Both the position numbers and the translations under genes were made by a program. Below are positions 1-8,554 of a stretch of DNA of 64,000 nt, in pieces. The notes beneath the pieces were generated by a model. It did no database searches and was not told where the DNA came from. It saw only the letters and a program-made list of their open reading frames with translations. Numbering within the stretch: position 1 is the stretch's first letter; each line of letters opens with the position of its first letter. Location: NCBI GenBank assembly GCA_902538445.1, contig CACBFE010000001.1:1-64000 (forward strand), read 5' to 3'. This stretch comes from an uncultured Pelagibacteraceae bacterium. GTDB taxonomy: Bacteria; Pseudomonadota; Alphaproteobacteria; Pelagibacterales; Pelagibacteraceae.

Positions 1-362
1 TAAAATAAAACTGTAAGTGCAAAAGATCCAACTAAAGCCAAAACTCCAGTGATCTTTGAAATTTTTAAATCAAAACCATATCCTAAATCCCAAACTAAAT
101 GACGTAGTTCATTTAAAATATGAAAGCTAAAACTCCAACAAAGACCAATAGCAACAAATTTACCAAAAAAACTTTGAAAAAAATTGTTTATTTTTAAATA
201 GTTTTCAGCACCGAGCAATAAAGACAAACTCCAAAAACAAATTATTGTAATAGCAATAATATTTATCACTCCGACAATTCTGTGTGTAATTGAAAGCAGA
301 GAAGATATTTGCCATCTATAGATTTGAAGATGAGGGCTTAAAGGATTATTTTTTTCTTCCAT
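1..362 (-). CDS. sdhC: Succinate dehydrogenase cytochrome b556 subunit (SdhC), cut by the window edge
   Basis: Membrane anchor of complex II that binds heme b and quinone. Reading from the ATG at 362 gives 120 residues before the window ends. Family marks are SPHLQIYRWQ at residues 9-18, SITHRIVG at 24-31 and HILNELRHLVWD at 81-92, with three hydrophobic segments. SdhC is usually about 125-130 residues, so almost all of it is here; the last two visible bases (TA) could begin the stop codon. The gene lies 20 bp upstream of asd on the same strand. The rest of the sdh operon should lie beyond the left edge or elsewhere. Identity is secure from motifs; the exact end is not visible. Confidence 0.9.
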   Translation of the reverse strand, partial: MEEKNNPLSPHLQIYRWQISSLLSITHRIVGVINIIAITIICFWSLSLLLGAENYLKINNFFQSFFGKFVAIGLCWSFSFHILNELRHLVWDLGYGFDLKISKITGVLALVGSFALTVLF

Positions 363-382
363 ACAAGATTTATAAACTAAAG

Positions 383-1375
383 TTATAATTTTTTCACTAA
401 GTGCTCAGCGATCTGAACAGTGTTTAAAGCCGCCCCTTTTAGCAAATTATCAGACACAACCCATATATTAATAGCTTTTACATTTGAGTTGTCTTTTCTG
501 ATTCGAGAAATATAAGTTGTATAATCTCCCTCTGCTTCGATGGGCGTAATATATCCACCGTCTTTTCTTTCATCGATGACTTTACATCCAGGTGCATTGC
601 TTAAAATTTTTATAACATTTTCAAAATCATATAAATTATCAAATTCAATATTAATAGACTCAGAGTGTCCAGTTTTAACCGGCACCCTTACACATGTTGC
701 GGTAACATCGATGTCTTTATCAAGGATTTTTTTTGTCTCATTTGTCATTTTCAATTCTTCTTTTGTGTAACCATCCTTATCGAAAATGTCGATATGTGGA
801 ATTAAATTGAATGCAATTTGTTTAGTAAAATTATTTGACTTAATTTTTTTATTTTCTAAATAATCTTTTGTTTGCTCAAATAATTCATCCATTTGTGCTT
901 TACCCGCACCGGATACTGCTTGATAAGTAGAGACGACAACTCTGTTAATTTTATATTCATCATGCAAAGGTTTAAGTGCAAGAACCATCTGCATTGTCGA
1001 ACAATTAGGATTTGAGATAATATTATTATGCTTGTTTAATGCTTCAACGTTTACTTCAGGTACAACTAAAGGAACATCTGATTGCATTCTGAAATAACTA
1101 GAATTATCAATTACTATAGTTTTCTTTGCAGCTTTAGGGGCCCACTCTTTTGCGACTTCGCTGCCTGCAGCAAAAAAAGTTATTTGAGCTTTTGAAAAAT
1201 CGTATCTTTCTAAATTTTCAATAACAATTTCTTTTCCTCGAAATTTAATTTTTTTTCCGGCGCTTTTTTTTGAAGCAACTAAATACAGTTCTTTAAATGC
1301 AATCTTAGATTTCTCTAATATTTCAATTGTTTTTCTTCCTACATTTCCCGATGCTCCGATAATTGCAAAATTCAT
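383..1375 (-). CDS. asd: Aspartate-semialdehyde dehydrogenase
   Basis: Reduces aspartyl phosphate to aspartate semialdehyde, feeding lysine/DAP, threonine and methionine synthesis in the cytoplasm. It has the N-terminal NADP-binding GASGNVG (residues 7-13), the catalytic Cys126 in SNPNCSTMQM, and a conserved His in VKTGHSESI. Its 330 residues are normal for the family. It is the last gene of the leuC-leuD-leuB-asd run, 12 bp after leuB, which is common alphaproteobacterial synteny. dapF of the same lysine pathway lies in this window at 7.7 kb. Nothing looks broken. Confidence 0.96.
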   Translation of the reverse strand: MNFAIIGASGNVGRKTIEILEKSKIAFKELYLVASKKSAGKKIKFRGKEIVIENLERYDFSKAQITFFAAGSEVAKEWAPKAAKKTIVIDNSSYFRMQSDVPLVVPEVNVEALNKHNNIISNPNCSTMQMVLALKPLHDEYKINRVVVSTYQAVSGAGKAQMDELFEQTKDYLENKKIKSNNFTKQIAFNLIPHIDIFDKDGYTKEELKMTNETKKILDKDIDVTATCVRVPVKTGHSESINIEFDNLYDFENVIKILSNAPGCKVIDERKDGGYITPIEAEGDYTTYISRIRKDNSNVKAINIWVVSDNLLKGAALNTVQIAEHLVKKL

Positions 1376-1387
1376 ATAATTATTACT

Positions 1388-2494
1388 TTATTTTAATTTT
1401 GCTATAATTGCATCACCCATGACAGAAGTGGAGACCTCTTTCATATTTTTTGACATTATATCTTTGGTTCTTAACCCGTCATCAAGAACACTTTGAACAG
1501 CCTGATCTAATTGTTCTGCCTCTTTATCTAAGTCGAGAGAATATTTTAATGCCATTGATAAGCTTAAAATTGAAGCGATAGGGTTAGCAATATTTTTCCC
1601 AGCAATATCTGGTGCGGACCCATGAACAGGTTCATACATTGATCTTATTTTTCCTTTTTTATCCCTAGTTCCTAAGGAGGCTGATGGTAGTAAACCCAAG
1701 GAACCAGTTAACATTGCAGCTTCATCTGAAAGAATATCGCCAAATAGATTATCAGTAACAATTACGTCAAATTGCTTTGGGTCTCTCAATAACTGCATTG
1801 CACAATTGTCTGCTAGCATATGGCTTAATTCAATTTTTTTGTATTCTTTGTCTTTAAGTGCCTGAACTTCTTCCCTCCATAGAATACCTGCCTCCATTAC
1901 ATTGGACTTTTCACAGGAAGTTACTTTATTTTTTCTTTTCTTTGCTAAATCGAAAGCTACTCTAGCTACTCGCTGAATTTCACTAGTGGTATAAGTATGA
2001 GTATTAATTCCTTTTCTCTCATTATTTTCAATTGGTTCAATACCTCTAGGTTCACCAAAATAAATTCCACCAGTAAGTTCTCTTACAATCATTATATCTA
2101 GACCAGATATTATTTCAGGCTTTAATGAAGATGCTTCTACTAATTGTTTAAAACATATTGCTGGTCGTAAATTAGCAAATAACTTTAATTCTTTTCTTAA
2201 TTTTAATAACGCCCTTTCTGGTCTCTTAGAGAATTCCAAATTATCGTACTTGGGTCCTCCAACAGCACCTAAAATTACTGCTTCACTCTCCAGCGCCTTA
2301 TAAAAAACCTCATCTGTAATTGGATTTTTATGTTTGTCGTATGAGGCTCCGCCAACAAGGCCTTCTTCGATTTTAAAGTCTAATGATTTATTTTTATTAA
2401 ACCACTCAATAATTTTTCTTACTTCTCTTATCACCTCTGGACCAATACCATCGCCCGGAAGTAGTAAAAGTTTTCTATCTTTTACTTTAATCAT
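1388..2494 (-). CDS. leuB: 3-Isopropylmalate dehydrogenase
   Basis: Oxidative decarboxylation of 3-isopropylmalate in leucine biosynthesis, NAD-dependent, cytoplasmic. N-terminal [12 protein letters not shown], a central [17 protein letters not shown] and a [12 protein letters not shown] segment are the beta-decarboxylating dehydrogenase signatures; 368 residues is the usual length. The start overlaps the 3' end of leuD by 8 bp, so translation is probably coupled. It follows leuC and leuD in pathway order, so all isopropylmalate steps after leuA are encoded here; leuA itself is not in the window. Confidence 0.97.
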   Translation of the reverse strand: MIKVKDRKLLLLPGDGIGPEVIREVRKIIEWFNKNKSLDFKIEEGLVGGASYDKHKNPITDEVFYKALESEAVILGAVGGPKYDNLEFSKRPERALLKLRKELKLFANLRPAICFKQLVEASSLKPEIISGLDIMIVRELTGGIYFGEPRGIEPIENNERKGINTHTYTTSEIQRVARVAFDLAKKRKNKVTSCEKSNVMEAGILWREEVQALKDKEYKKIELSHMLADNCAMQLLRDPKQFDVIVTDNLFGDILSDEAAMLTGSLGLLPSASLGTRDKKGKIRSMYEPVHGSAPDIAGKNIANPIASILSLSMALKYSLDLDKEAEQLDQAVQSVLDDGLRTKDIMSKNMKEVSTSVMGDAIIAKLK

Positions 2495-3095
2495 TTTTTA
2501 AAAGCCAAGGCTTTTCTTTGATAAGTTTTTTTTCAAAATTATCTATCTGAAAGATTTTTTCCATTGACAATGCTATGTCGTCTAAACCTTCTATTAAACA
2601 TTTCTTTTTAAAAGCATCTACTTCAAACTTTATAACTTTATTTCCATATTTAATTTCTTGCTTTTCTAAATTTATTTCAATTTCATCTTTTCTCTTTGAA
2701 TATTCAGCAAGTTCTAAAACCACTTTATTATCAATTTTAATTGGTAAAATTCCATTTTTAAAACAATTGTTATAGAAAATATCCGCAAAACTAGAACTAA
2801 TGACACACTTGATGCCAAAATCTGATAAAGCCCAAGGAGCATGCTCTCTTGAAGACCCGCATCCAAAGTTTTTACCAGCAAGTAAAATTTTTGATTTGTT
2901 ATAAGGCTCTTTATTTAAAATAAAATCATTGATGATTTTTCCATTTTCATCATATCTCATCTCATAGAATAAGCTTTTACCCAATCCTGTTCTTTTTATA
3001 GTTTTTAAGAACTGTTTTGGAATTATCATATCAGTATCAATATTCTGAAGTGACAAATAAGATGGTATGGATTTTAAATTAGAAAATTTTTCCAT
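2487..3095 (-). CDS. leuD: 3-Isopropylmalate dehydratase small subunit
   Basis: Small (swivel-domain) subunit of isopropylmalate isomerase, partner of Leu[18 protein letters not shown] is the hallmark substrate-binding motif, and [14 protein letters not shown] near the N-terminus is typical. Length of 202 residues is normal. It lies one base from leuC and overlaps leuB, consistent with stoichiometric expression from one mRNA. Confidence 0.97.
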   Translation of the reverse strand: MEKFSNLKSIPSYLSLQNIDTDMIIPKQFLKTIKRTGLGKSLFYEMRYDENGKIINDFILNKEPYNKSKILLAGKNFGCGSSREHAPWALSDFGIKCVISSSFADIFYNNCFKNGILPIKIDNKVVLELAEYSKRKDEIEINLEKQEIKYGNKVIKFEVDAFKKKCLIEGLDDIALSMEKIFQIDNFEKKLIKEKPWLLKND

Positions 3096-3096
3096 T

Positions 3097-4494
3097 TTAT
3101 ATCTCTCTCACATCTGTTAAATGGCCATTAATCGCAGCTGCAATAGCCATGCCTGGGCTCACTAAATGAGTTCTTCCTCCTCGTCCCTGTCTACCCTCAA
3201 AATTTCTATTAGATGTGGAAGCACATCTTTCTCTTGGTTTTAATTGATCAGGGTTCATTCCTAGACACATTGAACAACCAGGCTCTCTCCATTCAAATCC
3301 AGCTTCTTTGAAAATTTTATCTAGCCCCTCTTTTTCAGCTTGTTCCTTAACTAATCCTGATCCAGGAACAACCATCGCACTTACATTATTTGCAATTTTT
3401 TTACCTCTTAAAAGTTCTGCAGCAACTCTTAGGTCTTCAATTCTTCCATTTGTGCAACTTCCAATAAATATTTTATCTATTTTAATATCTGAAATTTTAG
3501 TATTAGCTTTAAGTCCCATATACTCTAGAGATCTTTTCATGGCCATTTTTCTGTCTTCATTTTTTTCTTTTTCGGGATCTGGTACTACCCCAGTTACAGG
3601 CGATACATCCTGTGGAGAAGTGCCCCAAGTTACTAATGGCTCAATATCTTTGCCATCAATATTTATTTCTTTATCAAATTTACATTCCTTATCTGAATAT
3701 AATGTTTTCCAAAATTTTACTGCTTTTAACCAATCTTCTCCTTTGGGTGACATAGATTTATTTTTTAAATAATCAAACGTTTTTTCATCCGGAGCTATTA
3801 AGCCCGCTCTGGCACCAGCTTCAATTGTCATGTTACAAACCGTCATTCTCTCTTCCATGCTAAGGTTGCGTATAACAGCACCGGCAAATTCTACAACATA
3901 TCCAGTCCCACCAGCTGTGCCTATTGTTCCTATAATTTTAAGAATTACATCTTTAGCTGTAACACCTTTGGGTAATTCTCCGTTTACATTTATTCTAAAA
4001 TTTTTAGATTTTTTTTGAATTAAAGTTTGGGTAGCAAGTACATGCTCAACCTCTGAGGTTCCAATGCCAAATGCTAAAGCACCGAACGCACCGTGAGTAG
4101 CGGTATGACTATCTCCACACACTATAACAGTTCCAGGTTGAGTGAATCCTTGCTCAGGACCTATAATGTGAACGATACCTTGACGTTTGTCGTTCACATC
4201 AAAAAGCTTTACACCAAACTCCTTGCAATTACTTCTTAATGTCTCTACCTGTATTCTTGACTCCTCATCATCAATACCTTTTGTTCTATCAGTTGTAGGA
4301 ACATTATGGTCAGGAACAGCTAAAGTTAATTCTGGTCTTCTAACTTTTCTTTTTTGCAACCTCAGGCCCTCAAAAGCTTGGGGACTTGTAACTTCGTGAA
4401 CTAAATGACGATCTACATAAATTAATGTAGTGCCGTCATTCTGTTCGTGAACAAGATGGTTTTCCCATATCTTATCGTATAGAGTTTTCGACAT
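3097..4494 (-). CDS. leuC: 3-Isopropylmalate dehydratase large subunit
   Basis: Aconitase-family [4Fe-4S] subunit that isomerises 2-isopropylmalate to 3-isopropylmalate with LeuD. Cluster ligands are seen in [13 protein letters not shown] and the CSMCLGMN segment near the C-terminus; [19 protein letters not shown] is the substrate-binding region. The 465 residues match the family. Only 6 bp separate it from rplS, so leucine genes may be read through from the ribosomal-protein operon. No leader peptide or T-box-like attenuator is visible because the gap is so short. Confidence 0.97.
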   Translation of the reverse strand: MSKTLYDKIWENHLVHEQNDGTTLIYVDRHLVHEVTSPQAFEGLRLQKRKVRRPELTLAVPDHNVPTTDRTKGIDDEESRIQVETLRSNCKEFGVKLFDVNDKRQGIVHIIGPEQGFTQPGTVIVCGDSHTATHGAFGALAFGIGTSEVEHVLATQTLIQKKSKNFRINVNGELPKGVTAKDVILKIIGTIGTAGGTGYVVEFAGAVIRNLSMEERMTVCNMTIEAGARAGLIAPDEKTFDYLKNKSMSPKGEDWLKAVKFWKTLYSDKECKFDKEINIDGKDIEPLVTWGTSPQDVSPVTGVVPDPEKEKNEDRKMAMKRSLEYMGLKANTKISDIKIDKIFIGSCTNGRIEDLRVAAELLRGKKIANNVSAMVVPGSGLVKEQAEKEGLDKIFKEAGFEWREPGCSMCLGMNPDQLKPRERCASTSNRNFEGRQGRGGRTHLVSPGMAIAAAINGHLTDVREI

Positions 4495-4500
4495 TTAATT

Positions 4501-5010
4501 TTATTTTTTTTCGCTAGTTTGCTTTTCAGCTTTAGCTTCGACTTTTTTGTGTTCTTTTTTCAATTCTTCAGTTTTAGGTACTTCTTTTACAGGCTCAGCT
4601 AAAACAACTTTTGGTTCTTCTGGTTTGACAGATACATCAACACCAATTTTCTTTTTGATTTTTTCTGCTATTCTAGCAGATTTACCTTTTCTGTCTCTTA
4701 AGTAATATAGTTTGGCTCGTCTTACTTTTCCCGATCGAATTACTTTAATAGAATCTACATTCGGGCTATACAACGCAAAGGTTCTTTCAACTCCTTCACC
4801 AAAAGAAATTTTTCTTACTGTGAAAGAGGAGTTTAAGTCTCTGTTCTTTCTTGCAATACAAACTCCTTCAAAATACTGAATTCGTTCTCTTTTACCTTCA
4901 ACAATTTTAACACCAACTTTAATAGTATCTCCTGGAGAAAATTCAGTAATTTTCTTGTTAGCTGTTATTTTTTTAATTGCTGCTTTATTTATATCTTCAA
5001 TATTTTTCAT
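4501..5010 (-). CDS. rplS: Ribosomal protein L19 with Lys/Glu-rich C-terminal tail
   Basis: Large-subunit protein at the 30S-50S interface. The core (about residues 1-117) is canonical: [13 protein letters not shown], then [22 protein letters not shown]19 usually ends near there (115-125 residues), but this protein runs to 169 with a tail rich in Lys, Glu, Pro and Val. A similar tail is on S16 nearby. The start overlaps the end of trmD by 14 bp. The tail is probably disordered; whether it touches rRNA or is merely tolerated cannot be told from sequence. Confidence 0.96.
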   Translation of the reverse strand: MKNIEDINKAAIKKITANKKITEFSPGDTIKVGVKIVEGKRERIQYFEGVCIARKNRDLNSSFTVRKISFGEGVERTFALYSPNVDSIKVIRSGKVRRAKLYYLRDRKGKSARIAEKIKKKIGVDVSVKPEEPKVVLAEPVKEVPKTEELKKEHKKVEAKAEKQTSEKK

Positions 5011-5698
5011 TTTTTTTCTCTAAGTATTTTTTCCAAAGATCAGGTCTTTGGCGTTGTGTTATAGCCTCAGATTGAGATAAACGCCACCCCTTTATTTTAG
5101 CATGATCGCCAGAAAATAAGACTTCTGGCACTTTTTTACCTTCCCAATCTCTTGGTTTAGTGTATTGAGGATACTCCAAAAGATTATTCTCAAAACTTTC
5201 ATCTTTAGCGGAATTTGCGTTGCCTAAGACACCCGGTAGAAGTCTAACTAATGCATCTACGAACACAAATGATGCACTCTCACCTCCAGATAAAATAAAA
5301 TCTCCTATACTGTATTCTTCAATATTTCGTGTCTCTAAAAGTCTTTGGTCAACACCTTCAAAATGACCACATAAAATATTTATTTTTTTAAGCTTACTCA
5401 AAGATTTTACTTCTCGTTGGTCTAACCTTTTGCCTTTAGGAGATAAGTAAATTATTTTTTCTTTAGATTTTATATTTTTATCTAAAGCAGATGCTACTAC
5501 ATCTGGTTTTAATAGCATACCGCTTCCACCACCAAAAGGTGTGTCATCGACTGTCCGATTATCATCAAAAGCATAGTCTCTAATATCTATAATTTTGAGA
5601 CTCCATTTTTGTTTTTCCTTGGCTTTCTTATAGATGCCCACATCTAAAAGCCCAGGATATAAATCTGGATACAAAGTAAATATTTGTACTTCGAGCAT
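4997..5698 (-). CDS. trmD: tRNA (guanine-37-N1)-methyltransferase
   Basis: Makes m1G37 in tRNAs reading CNN/CCN codons, preventing frameshifting; SAM-dependent SPOUT (trefoil-knot) enzyme acting as a dimer. Knot and SAM-site motifs [24 protein letters not shown] and LLPGVLGN are all present, with the N-terminal [10 protein letters not shown]. The 233 residues are normal. Gene order is rpsP-trmD-rplS; rimM, which usually sits between rpsP and trmD, is absent, the gap being only 11 bp. Confidence 0.97.
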   Translation of the reverse strand: MLEVQIFTLYPDLYPGLLDVGIYKKAKEKQKWSLKIIDIRDYAFDDNRTVDDTPFGGGSGMLLKPDVVASALDKNIKSKEKIIYLSPKGKRLDQREVKSLSKLKKINILCGHFEGVDQRLLETRNIEEYSIGDFILSGGESASFVFVDALVRLLPGVLGNANSAKDESFENNLLEYPQYTKPRDWEGKKVPEVLFSGDHAKIKGWRLSQSEAITQRQRPDLWKKYLEKKNEKY

Positions 5699-5709
5699 TT
5701 TTTATAACC

Positions 5710-6195
5710 TTATTTTTTATCTTTTGGCTCTTCCTTTTTAGCTTCTGCTTTTGCTTCTTCCTTTTTAGGTTCTTCTTTTTTAGCTTCTGCTTTTGCTTCT
5801 TCCTTTTTAAGTTCTTCTTTTTTAGCTTCTGCTTTTGGTTCTTCTTTTTTACTATCTGCTTTAGGCGTTTCTTTACTTTCTTCAGCGCTTTTCTTTCTAT
5901 CCTTTTTAGGAATAGCTTTTTGAGGATTATTTCCTGGCTTCGGCATTGGCATTATTTGGAGTTCACCTAAAAGTCTAGAAACTCTAAGTGTAGGTTGAGC
6001 ACCTTTACTCATCCAATATTTTACTCTCTCAGTTTCTATTTTTATTCTTTCCTTTTTATCTTTTGGAAGTAATGGATTATAAGAACCAATTTTTTCAATA
6101 AATTTACCGTCACGCGGATATCTTCCATCAGCGATAACTATTTTATATATCGGTCTTTTCCTCACTCCTCCCATTGATAGTCTTATTCTTAACAT
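5710..6195 (-). CDS. rpsP: Ribosomal protein S16 with repetitive Lys/Glu/Ala tail
   Basis: Small-subunit assembly protein. The S16 fold covers roughly residues 1-88 (MLRIRLSMGGVRKRPIYKIV, then GSYNPL and KYWMSKGAQPT). The remaining ~70 residues are low complexity, built of KEEPK and KAEAKKEE-like blocks encoded by 42-bp DNA repeats. S16 is normally 80-90 residues, so almost half the protein is tail. It sits 10 bp from ffh and 11 bp from trmD. The core is certain; the function of the tail is unknown. Confidence 0.96.
   Translation of the reverse strand: MLRIRLSMGGVRKRPIYKIVIADGRYPRDGKFIEKIGSYNPLLPKDKKERIKIETERVKYWMSKGAQPTLRVSRLLGELQIMPMPKPGNNPQKAIPKKDRKKSAEESKETPKADSKKEEPKAEAKKEELKKEEAKAEAKKEEPKKEEAKAEAKKEEPKDKK
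5741..5851 (-). repeat. 42-bp tandem repeats in the rpsP tail
   Basis: The block beginning GCTTCTGCTTTTGCTTCTTC on the plus strand starts at 5741 and recurs at 5783, with a shorter copy at 5825, a period of 42 bp. On the coding strand this gives a 14-residue unit of Lys, Glu, Ala and Pro. The copies are nearly identical, so slippage or recent duplication is likely, and copy number may differ between related genomes. Confidence 0.85.
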
Positions 6196-6205
6196 GTTTT
6201 ACCTT

Positions 6206-7558
6206 TCATTTTAGTTTGTTGAGCATTTCATCCGGAATCATTCCAGATGGAATTTTTTTTCCTTGTGACATTTTTTTCATCATATCTGACATCATTTTAA
6301 ATTGTTTAAGTAACTTATTTATTTTGGAAACATCTACTCCAGCGCCTTGGGAAATTCTTTTTCTTCTAGAACCGCTTATAATTTTTGGATTTTCTTTTTC
6401 ATTTTTTGTCATAGATAAAATTATGGCCTCATTTTCAATAAGCATTCTCTCATCTATATTAGCTTGATCCATTTTTGCTTTCATTTTATTTACACCAGGT
6501 AACATCGACATAACTCCTTCCATGCCACCCATTTTTTTCATCTGCCTTAATTGTGAGAGATAAGAGTCCATTGTAAAAATACCTTGTTTAAGTTCTTCCT
6601 CAGTTTCTTTAATTTTTTCTTCACTTAAATCTTGCGCTGCTTTTTCAACAAGTGTAACTACATCGCCCATACCAAGGATTCTGTTAGCTAACCTGTTTGG
6701 ATGAAACATTTCAAAGTCAGAAACTTTTTCTCCAACACCAATATATTTTATAGGTTTGCCAGTGATGTGTTTCATGCTCAACGCAGCTCCACCTCGCGCA
6801 TCTCCATCAACTCTGGTTAAAATAATTGATGAAAGGTTGACTGCTGTATCAAATTCTTTTGCAACGTTTACAGCTATTTGACCAGTTAAAGAATCGGCAA
6901 CTAGAATAGTTTCGGCTGGTTTTGTTAAATCTTTAATTTGTTTAATCTCGGACATCATTGGTAAATCTATTTGTGTTCGACCAGCGGTATCAAAAATTAT
7001 AACGTCTGAACCACTTAGATTTGCAGCGTTGAGTGCTCTTTTAGTAATATCAATAGGTTGTTGTTTTTCTATAATCGGTAAATTTTGTATATTGTTTTTT
7101 TCTGCTAATAATTTTAATTGTTCTTGAGCAGCAGGTCTGTAAACGTCTAGACTTACAAGCATAACTTTTTTTTTATGATTTTTTTCGATTAACTTAGCTA
7201 ATTTAGCGGCTGAAGTTGTTTTTCCTGACCCTTGTAAACCTACTAATAATATAGAAACTGGTGGAACTGCTTTTAGATTAATTTCCTCATTCTTTGAACC
7301 AAGTATGTTTACAAGTTCATCATAAACAATCTTTACTATCATTTGACCAGGTGAAGTTGATCTTATGATTTCCTGGCCAATAGCTTTTGGTTTTACATTT
7401 TCAACGAAATCTTTAACAACTGGCAGCGCTACGTCAGCCTCTAATAAAGCTAAGCGTATTTCTTTCAAACCAGAATCTACTTGTTCTTCCGTTAAAGAAG
7501 GAGCACTTTTTAGTTTAGAAAAAATATTTTCTAATTTATTTGTTAAATTTTCAAACAT
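6206..7558 (-). CDS. ffh: Signal recognition particle GTPase Ffh
   Basis: Protein part of the SRP; binds signal sequences of nascent membrane proteins and hands them to FtsY. N domain at residues 1-90, P-loop GLQGSGKTTSAAKLA, then DTAGR and the M domain from about residue 300 with Met-rich segments (KKMGGMEGVMSMLPGVNKMK). I use the ATG at 7558 (MFENLTNKLENIF), which matches family N-termini; the open frame extends six codons further up to 7576 without family support. This gives 450 residues. ftsY lies divergently nearby, so both SRP-pathway GTPases are in one neighbourhood. Confidence 0.96.
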   Translation of the reverse strand: MFENLTNKLENIFSKLKSAPSLTEEQVDSGLKEIRLALLEADVALPVVKDFVENVKPKAIGQEIIRSTSPGQMIVKIVYDELVNILGSKNEEINLKAVPPVSILLVGLQGSGKTTSAAKLAKLIEKNHKKKVMLVSLDVYRPAAQEQLKLLAEKNNIQNLPIIEKQQPIDITKRALNAANLSGSDVIIFDTAGRTQIDLPMMSEIKQIKDLTKPAETILVADSLTGQIAVNVAKEFDTAVNLSSIILTRVDGDARGGAALSMKHITGKPIKYIGVGEKVSDFEMFHPNRLANRILGMGDVVTLVEKAAQDLSEEKIKETEEELKQGIFTMDSYLSQLRQMKKMGGMEGVMSMLPGVNKMKAKMDQANIDERMLIENEAIILSMTKNEKENPKIISGSRRKRISQGAGVDVSKINKLLKQFKMMSDMMKKMSQGKKIPSGMIPDEMLNKLK

Positions 7559-7663
7559 TTTAATAACGTCCAACACCTATCGCACTAGTGGGCGAACCTT
7601 CGCTGACTAGTGTCGACACTCTTGTTTAAGAGCACCGCAAAAACTTAAGTATTTGCGGAAAGT
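7559..7663 (-). promoter_or_regulatory. Structured 5' leader of ffh (candidate RNA element)
   Basis: On the minus strand the predicted transcript of about 105 nt before ffh folds into three consecutive hairpins: 7658-7635 (CCGCAAA/TTTGCGG), 7632-7619 (CTCTT, loop AAAC, AAGAG) and 7615-7581 (a 9-bp outer stem with one bulge containing CACTAGT/ACTAGTG, topped by GCGA-AGGT-TCGC). It is much more GC-rich than surrounding intergenic DNA. It lacks the GGAAGCAGC signature of SRP RNA. A cis-regulatory leader or a small RNA are both possible; no known class is recognised. Confidence 0.55.
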
Positions 7664-7669
7664 TCGAGG

Positions 7670-7698
7670 AAACTACAATTTGGGGTTTTAAAAGTCAA
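7670..7698 (-). promoter_or_regulatory. Probable sigma-70 promoter of the ffh operon
   Basis: Minus strand -35 TTGACT (7698-7693), a 17-bp spacer, and -10 TAGTTT (7675-7670). Initiation would fall near 7663, just ahead of the first hairpin of the ffh leader. The -35 is good, the -10 is moderate. A plus-strand TATACT at 7707-7712, 12 bp before the dapF ATG, may be the divergent -10 for dapF and would give an almost leaderless mRNA. Confidence 0.5.
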
Positions 7699-7723
7699 TG
7701 AATAATTATACTAATCTACTTAT

Positions 7724-8554
7724 ATGCCTTTGATTAATGCTTTTAGAATGGATGGTTTAGGTAATAAATTTATTATCATAGATAGAAGAGAAAAATCCAT
7801 AAATATACCTAAAGAAAAAATAATTCACTTGGGAAATATAAAGTCTTTTCATCGTAATATTGAATTTGATCAAATTATATTTATTGAAAAAGAAATTAAT
7901 AACACTTTTCCAATAACCATTTTTAATTCAGATGGAGGCGAGGTAAGTGCATGTGGAAATGGAAGTAGGTGTGTTGCTTACTTATTAAGCAAAGATTTAA
8001 ATATTAAAGAAATTAAATTAAAAACAAATAATAGATTACTAAATGCGAAAATTGTTGGAGAGTCAGATGTTCAACTGGAAATGGGGAAACCTGTATTTGA
8101 GTGGAACAAAATTCCATTAAAAGAAAAGTTAGATCACAAAAATATAACTCTAGATGTTGATGGTAAAAAATTCACCAATGGATTTAGCCTCAACGTGGGG
8201 AACCCTCATATAATTTTTTTTGTAAAAGATTGTTTTGAATACGATCTAAAAATATTAGGACCAAAAATAGAGACTCATGAATTATTTCCTGATCGAACTA
8301 ATGTAACTTTTGCTCAAATAAATGACGAAAATAATATTTCAATGAATGTTTGGGAACGTGGTGCGGGATTAACAAAAGCATGTGGAACAGCTGCTTGTGC
8401 TACTGCTGTTGCAGCTTTTATCAAGAAGTTAACTAAAAATGATATCAATATTAAATTTAAAGAAGGAAGTTTAAATATTAAAGTGGATTCAGATCTCAAT
8501 ATATTTATGAGAGGTCCAGTTTCAGAAATAAAACATACTAGCCTTGAAATCTAA
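7724..8554 (+). CDS. dapF: Diaminopimelate epimerase
   Basis: Converts LL- to meso-diaminopimelate for lysine and peptidoglycan. Both active-site cysteines are visible, in VSACGNGSRC and LTKACGTAACATA; N-terminal FRMDGLGNKFIIID is typical. 276 residues, normal. It is directly followed by ftsY with no gap (stop ends 8554, ATG at 8555). In many alphaproteobacteria a MiaB/MtaB-like methylthiotransferase gene lies between dapF and ftsY; it is missing here. Confidence 0.96.
   Translation: MPLINAFRMDGLGNKFIIIDRREKSINIPKEKIIHLGNIKSFHRNIEFDQIIFIEKEINNTFPITIFNSDGGEVSACGNGSRCVAYLLSKDLNIKEIKLKTNNRLLNAKIVGESDVQLEMGKPVFEWNKIPLKEKLDHKNITLDVDGKKFTNGFSLNVGNPHIIFFVKDCFEYDLKILGPKIETHELFPDRTNVTFAQINDENNISMNVWERGAGLTKACGTAACATAVAAFIKKLTKNDINIKFKEGSLNIKVDSDLNIFMRGPVSEIKHTSLEI

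Noticed and set aside
5741-5851. CRISPR-like or intergenic repeat array
   Set aside because: Repeats are in frame inside rpsP, have no spacers, and simply encode a Lys/Glu/Ala tail.
7559-7576. Longer Ffh with six extra N-terminal residues
   Set aside because: Family N-termini begin at MFENL; the extra codons lie in the leader and have no support.
7559-7680. SRP (4.5S) RNA gene next to ffh
   Set aside because: Position and length would fit, but neither strand has the conserved GGAAGCAGC-type apical region or the single long hairpin of domain IV; it folds as three separate hairpins.
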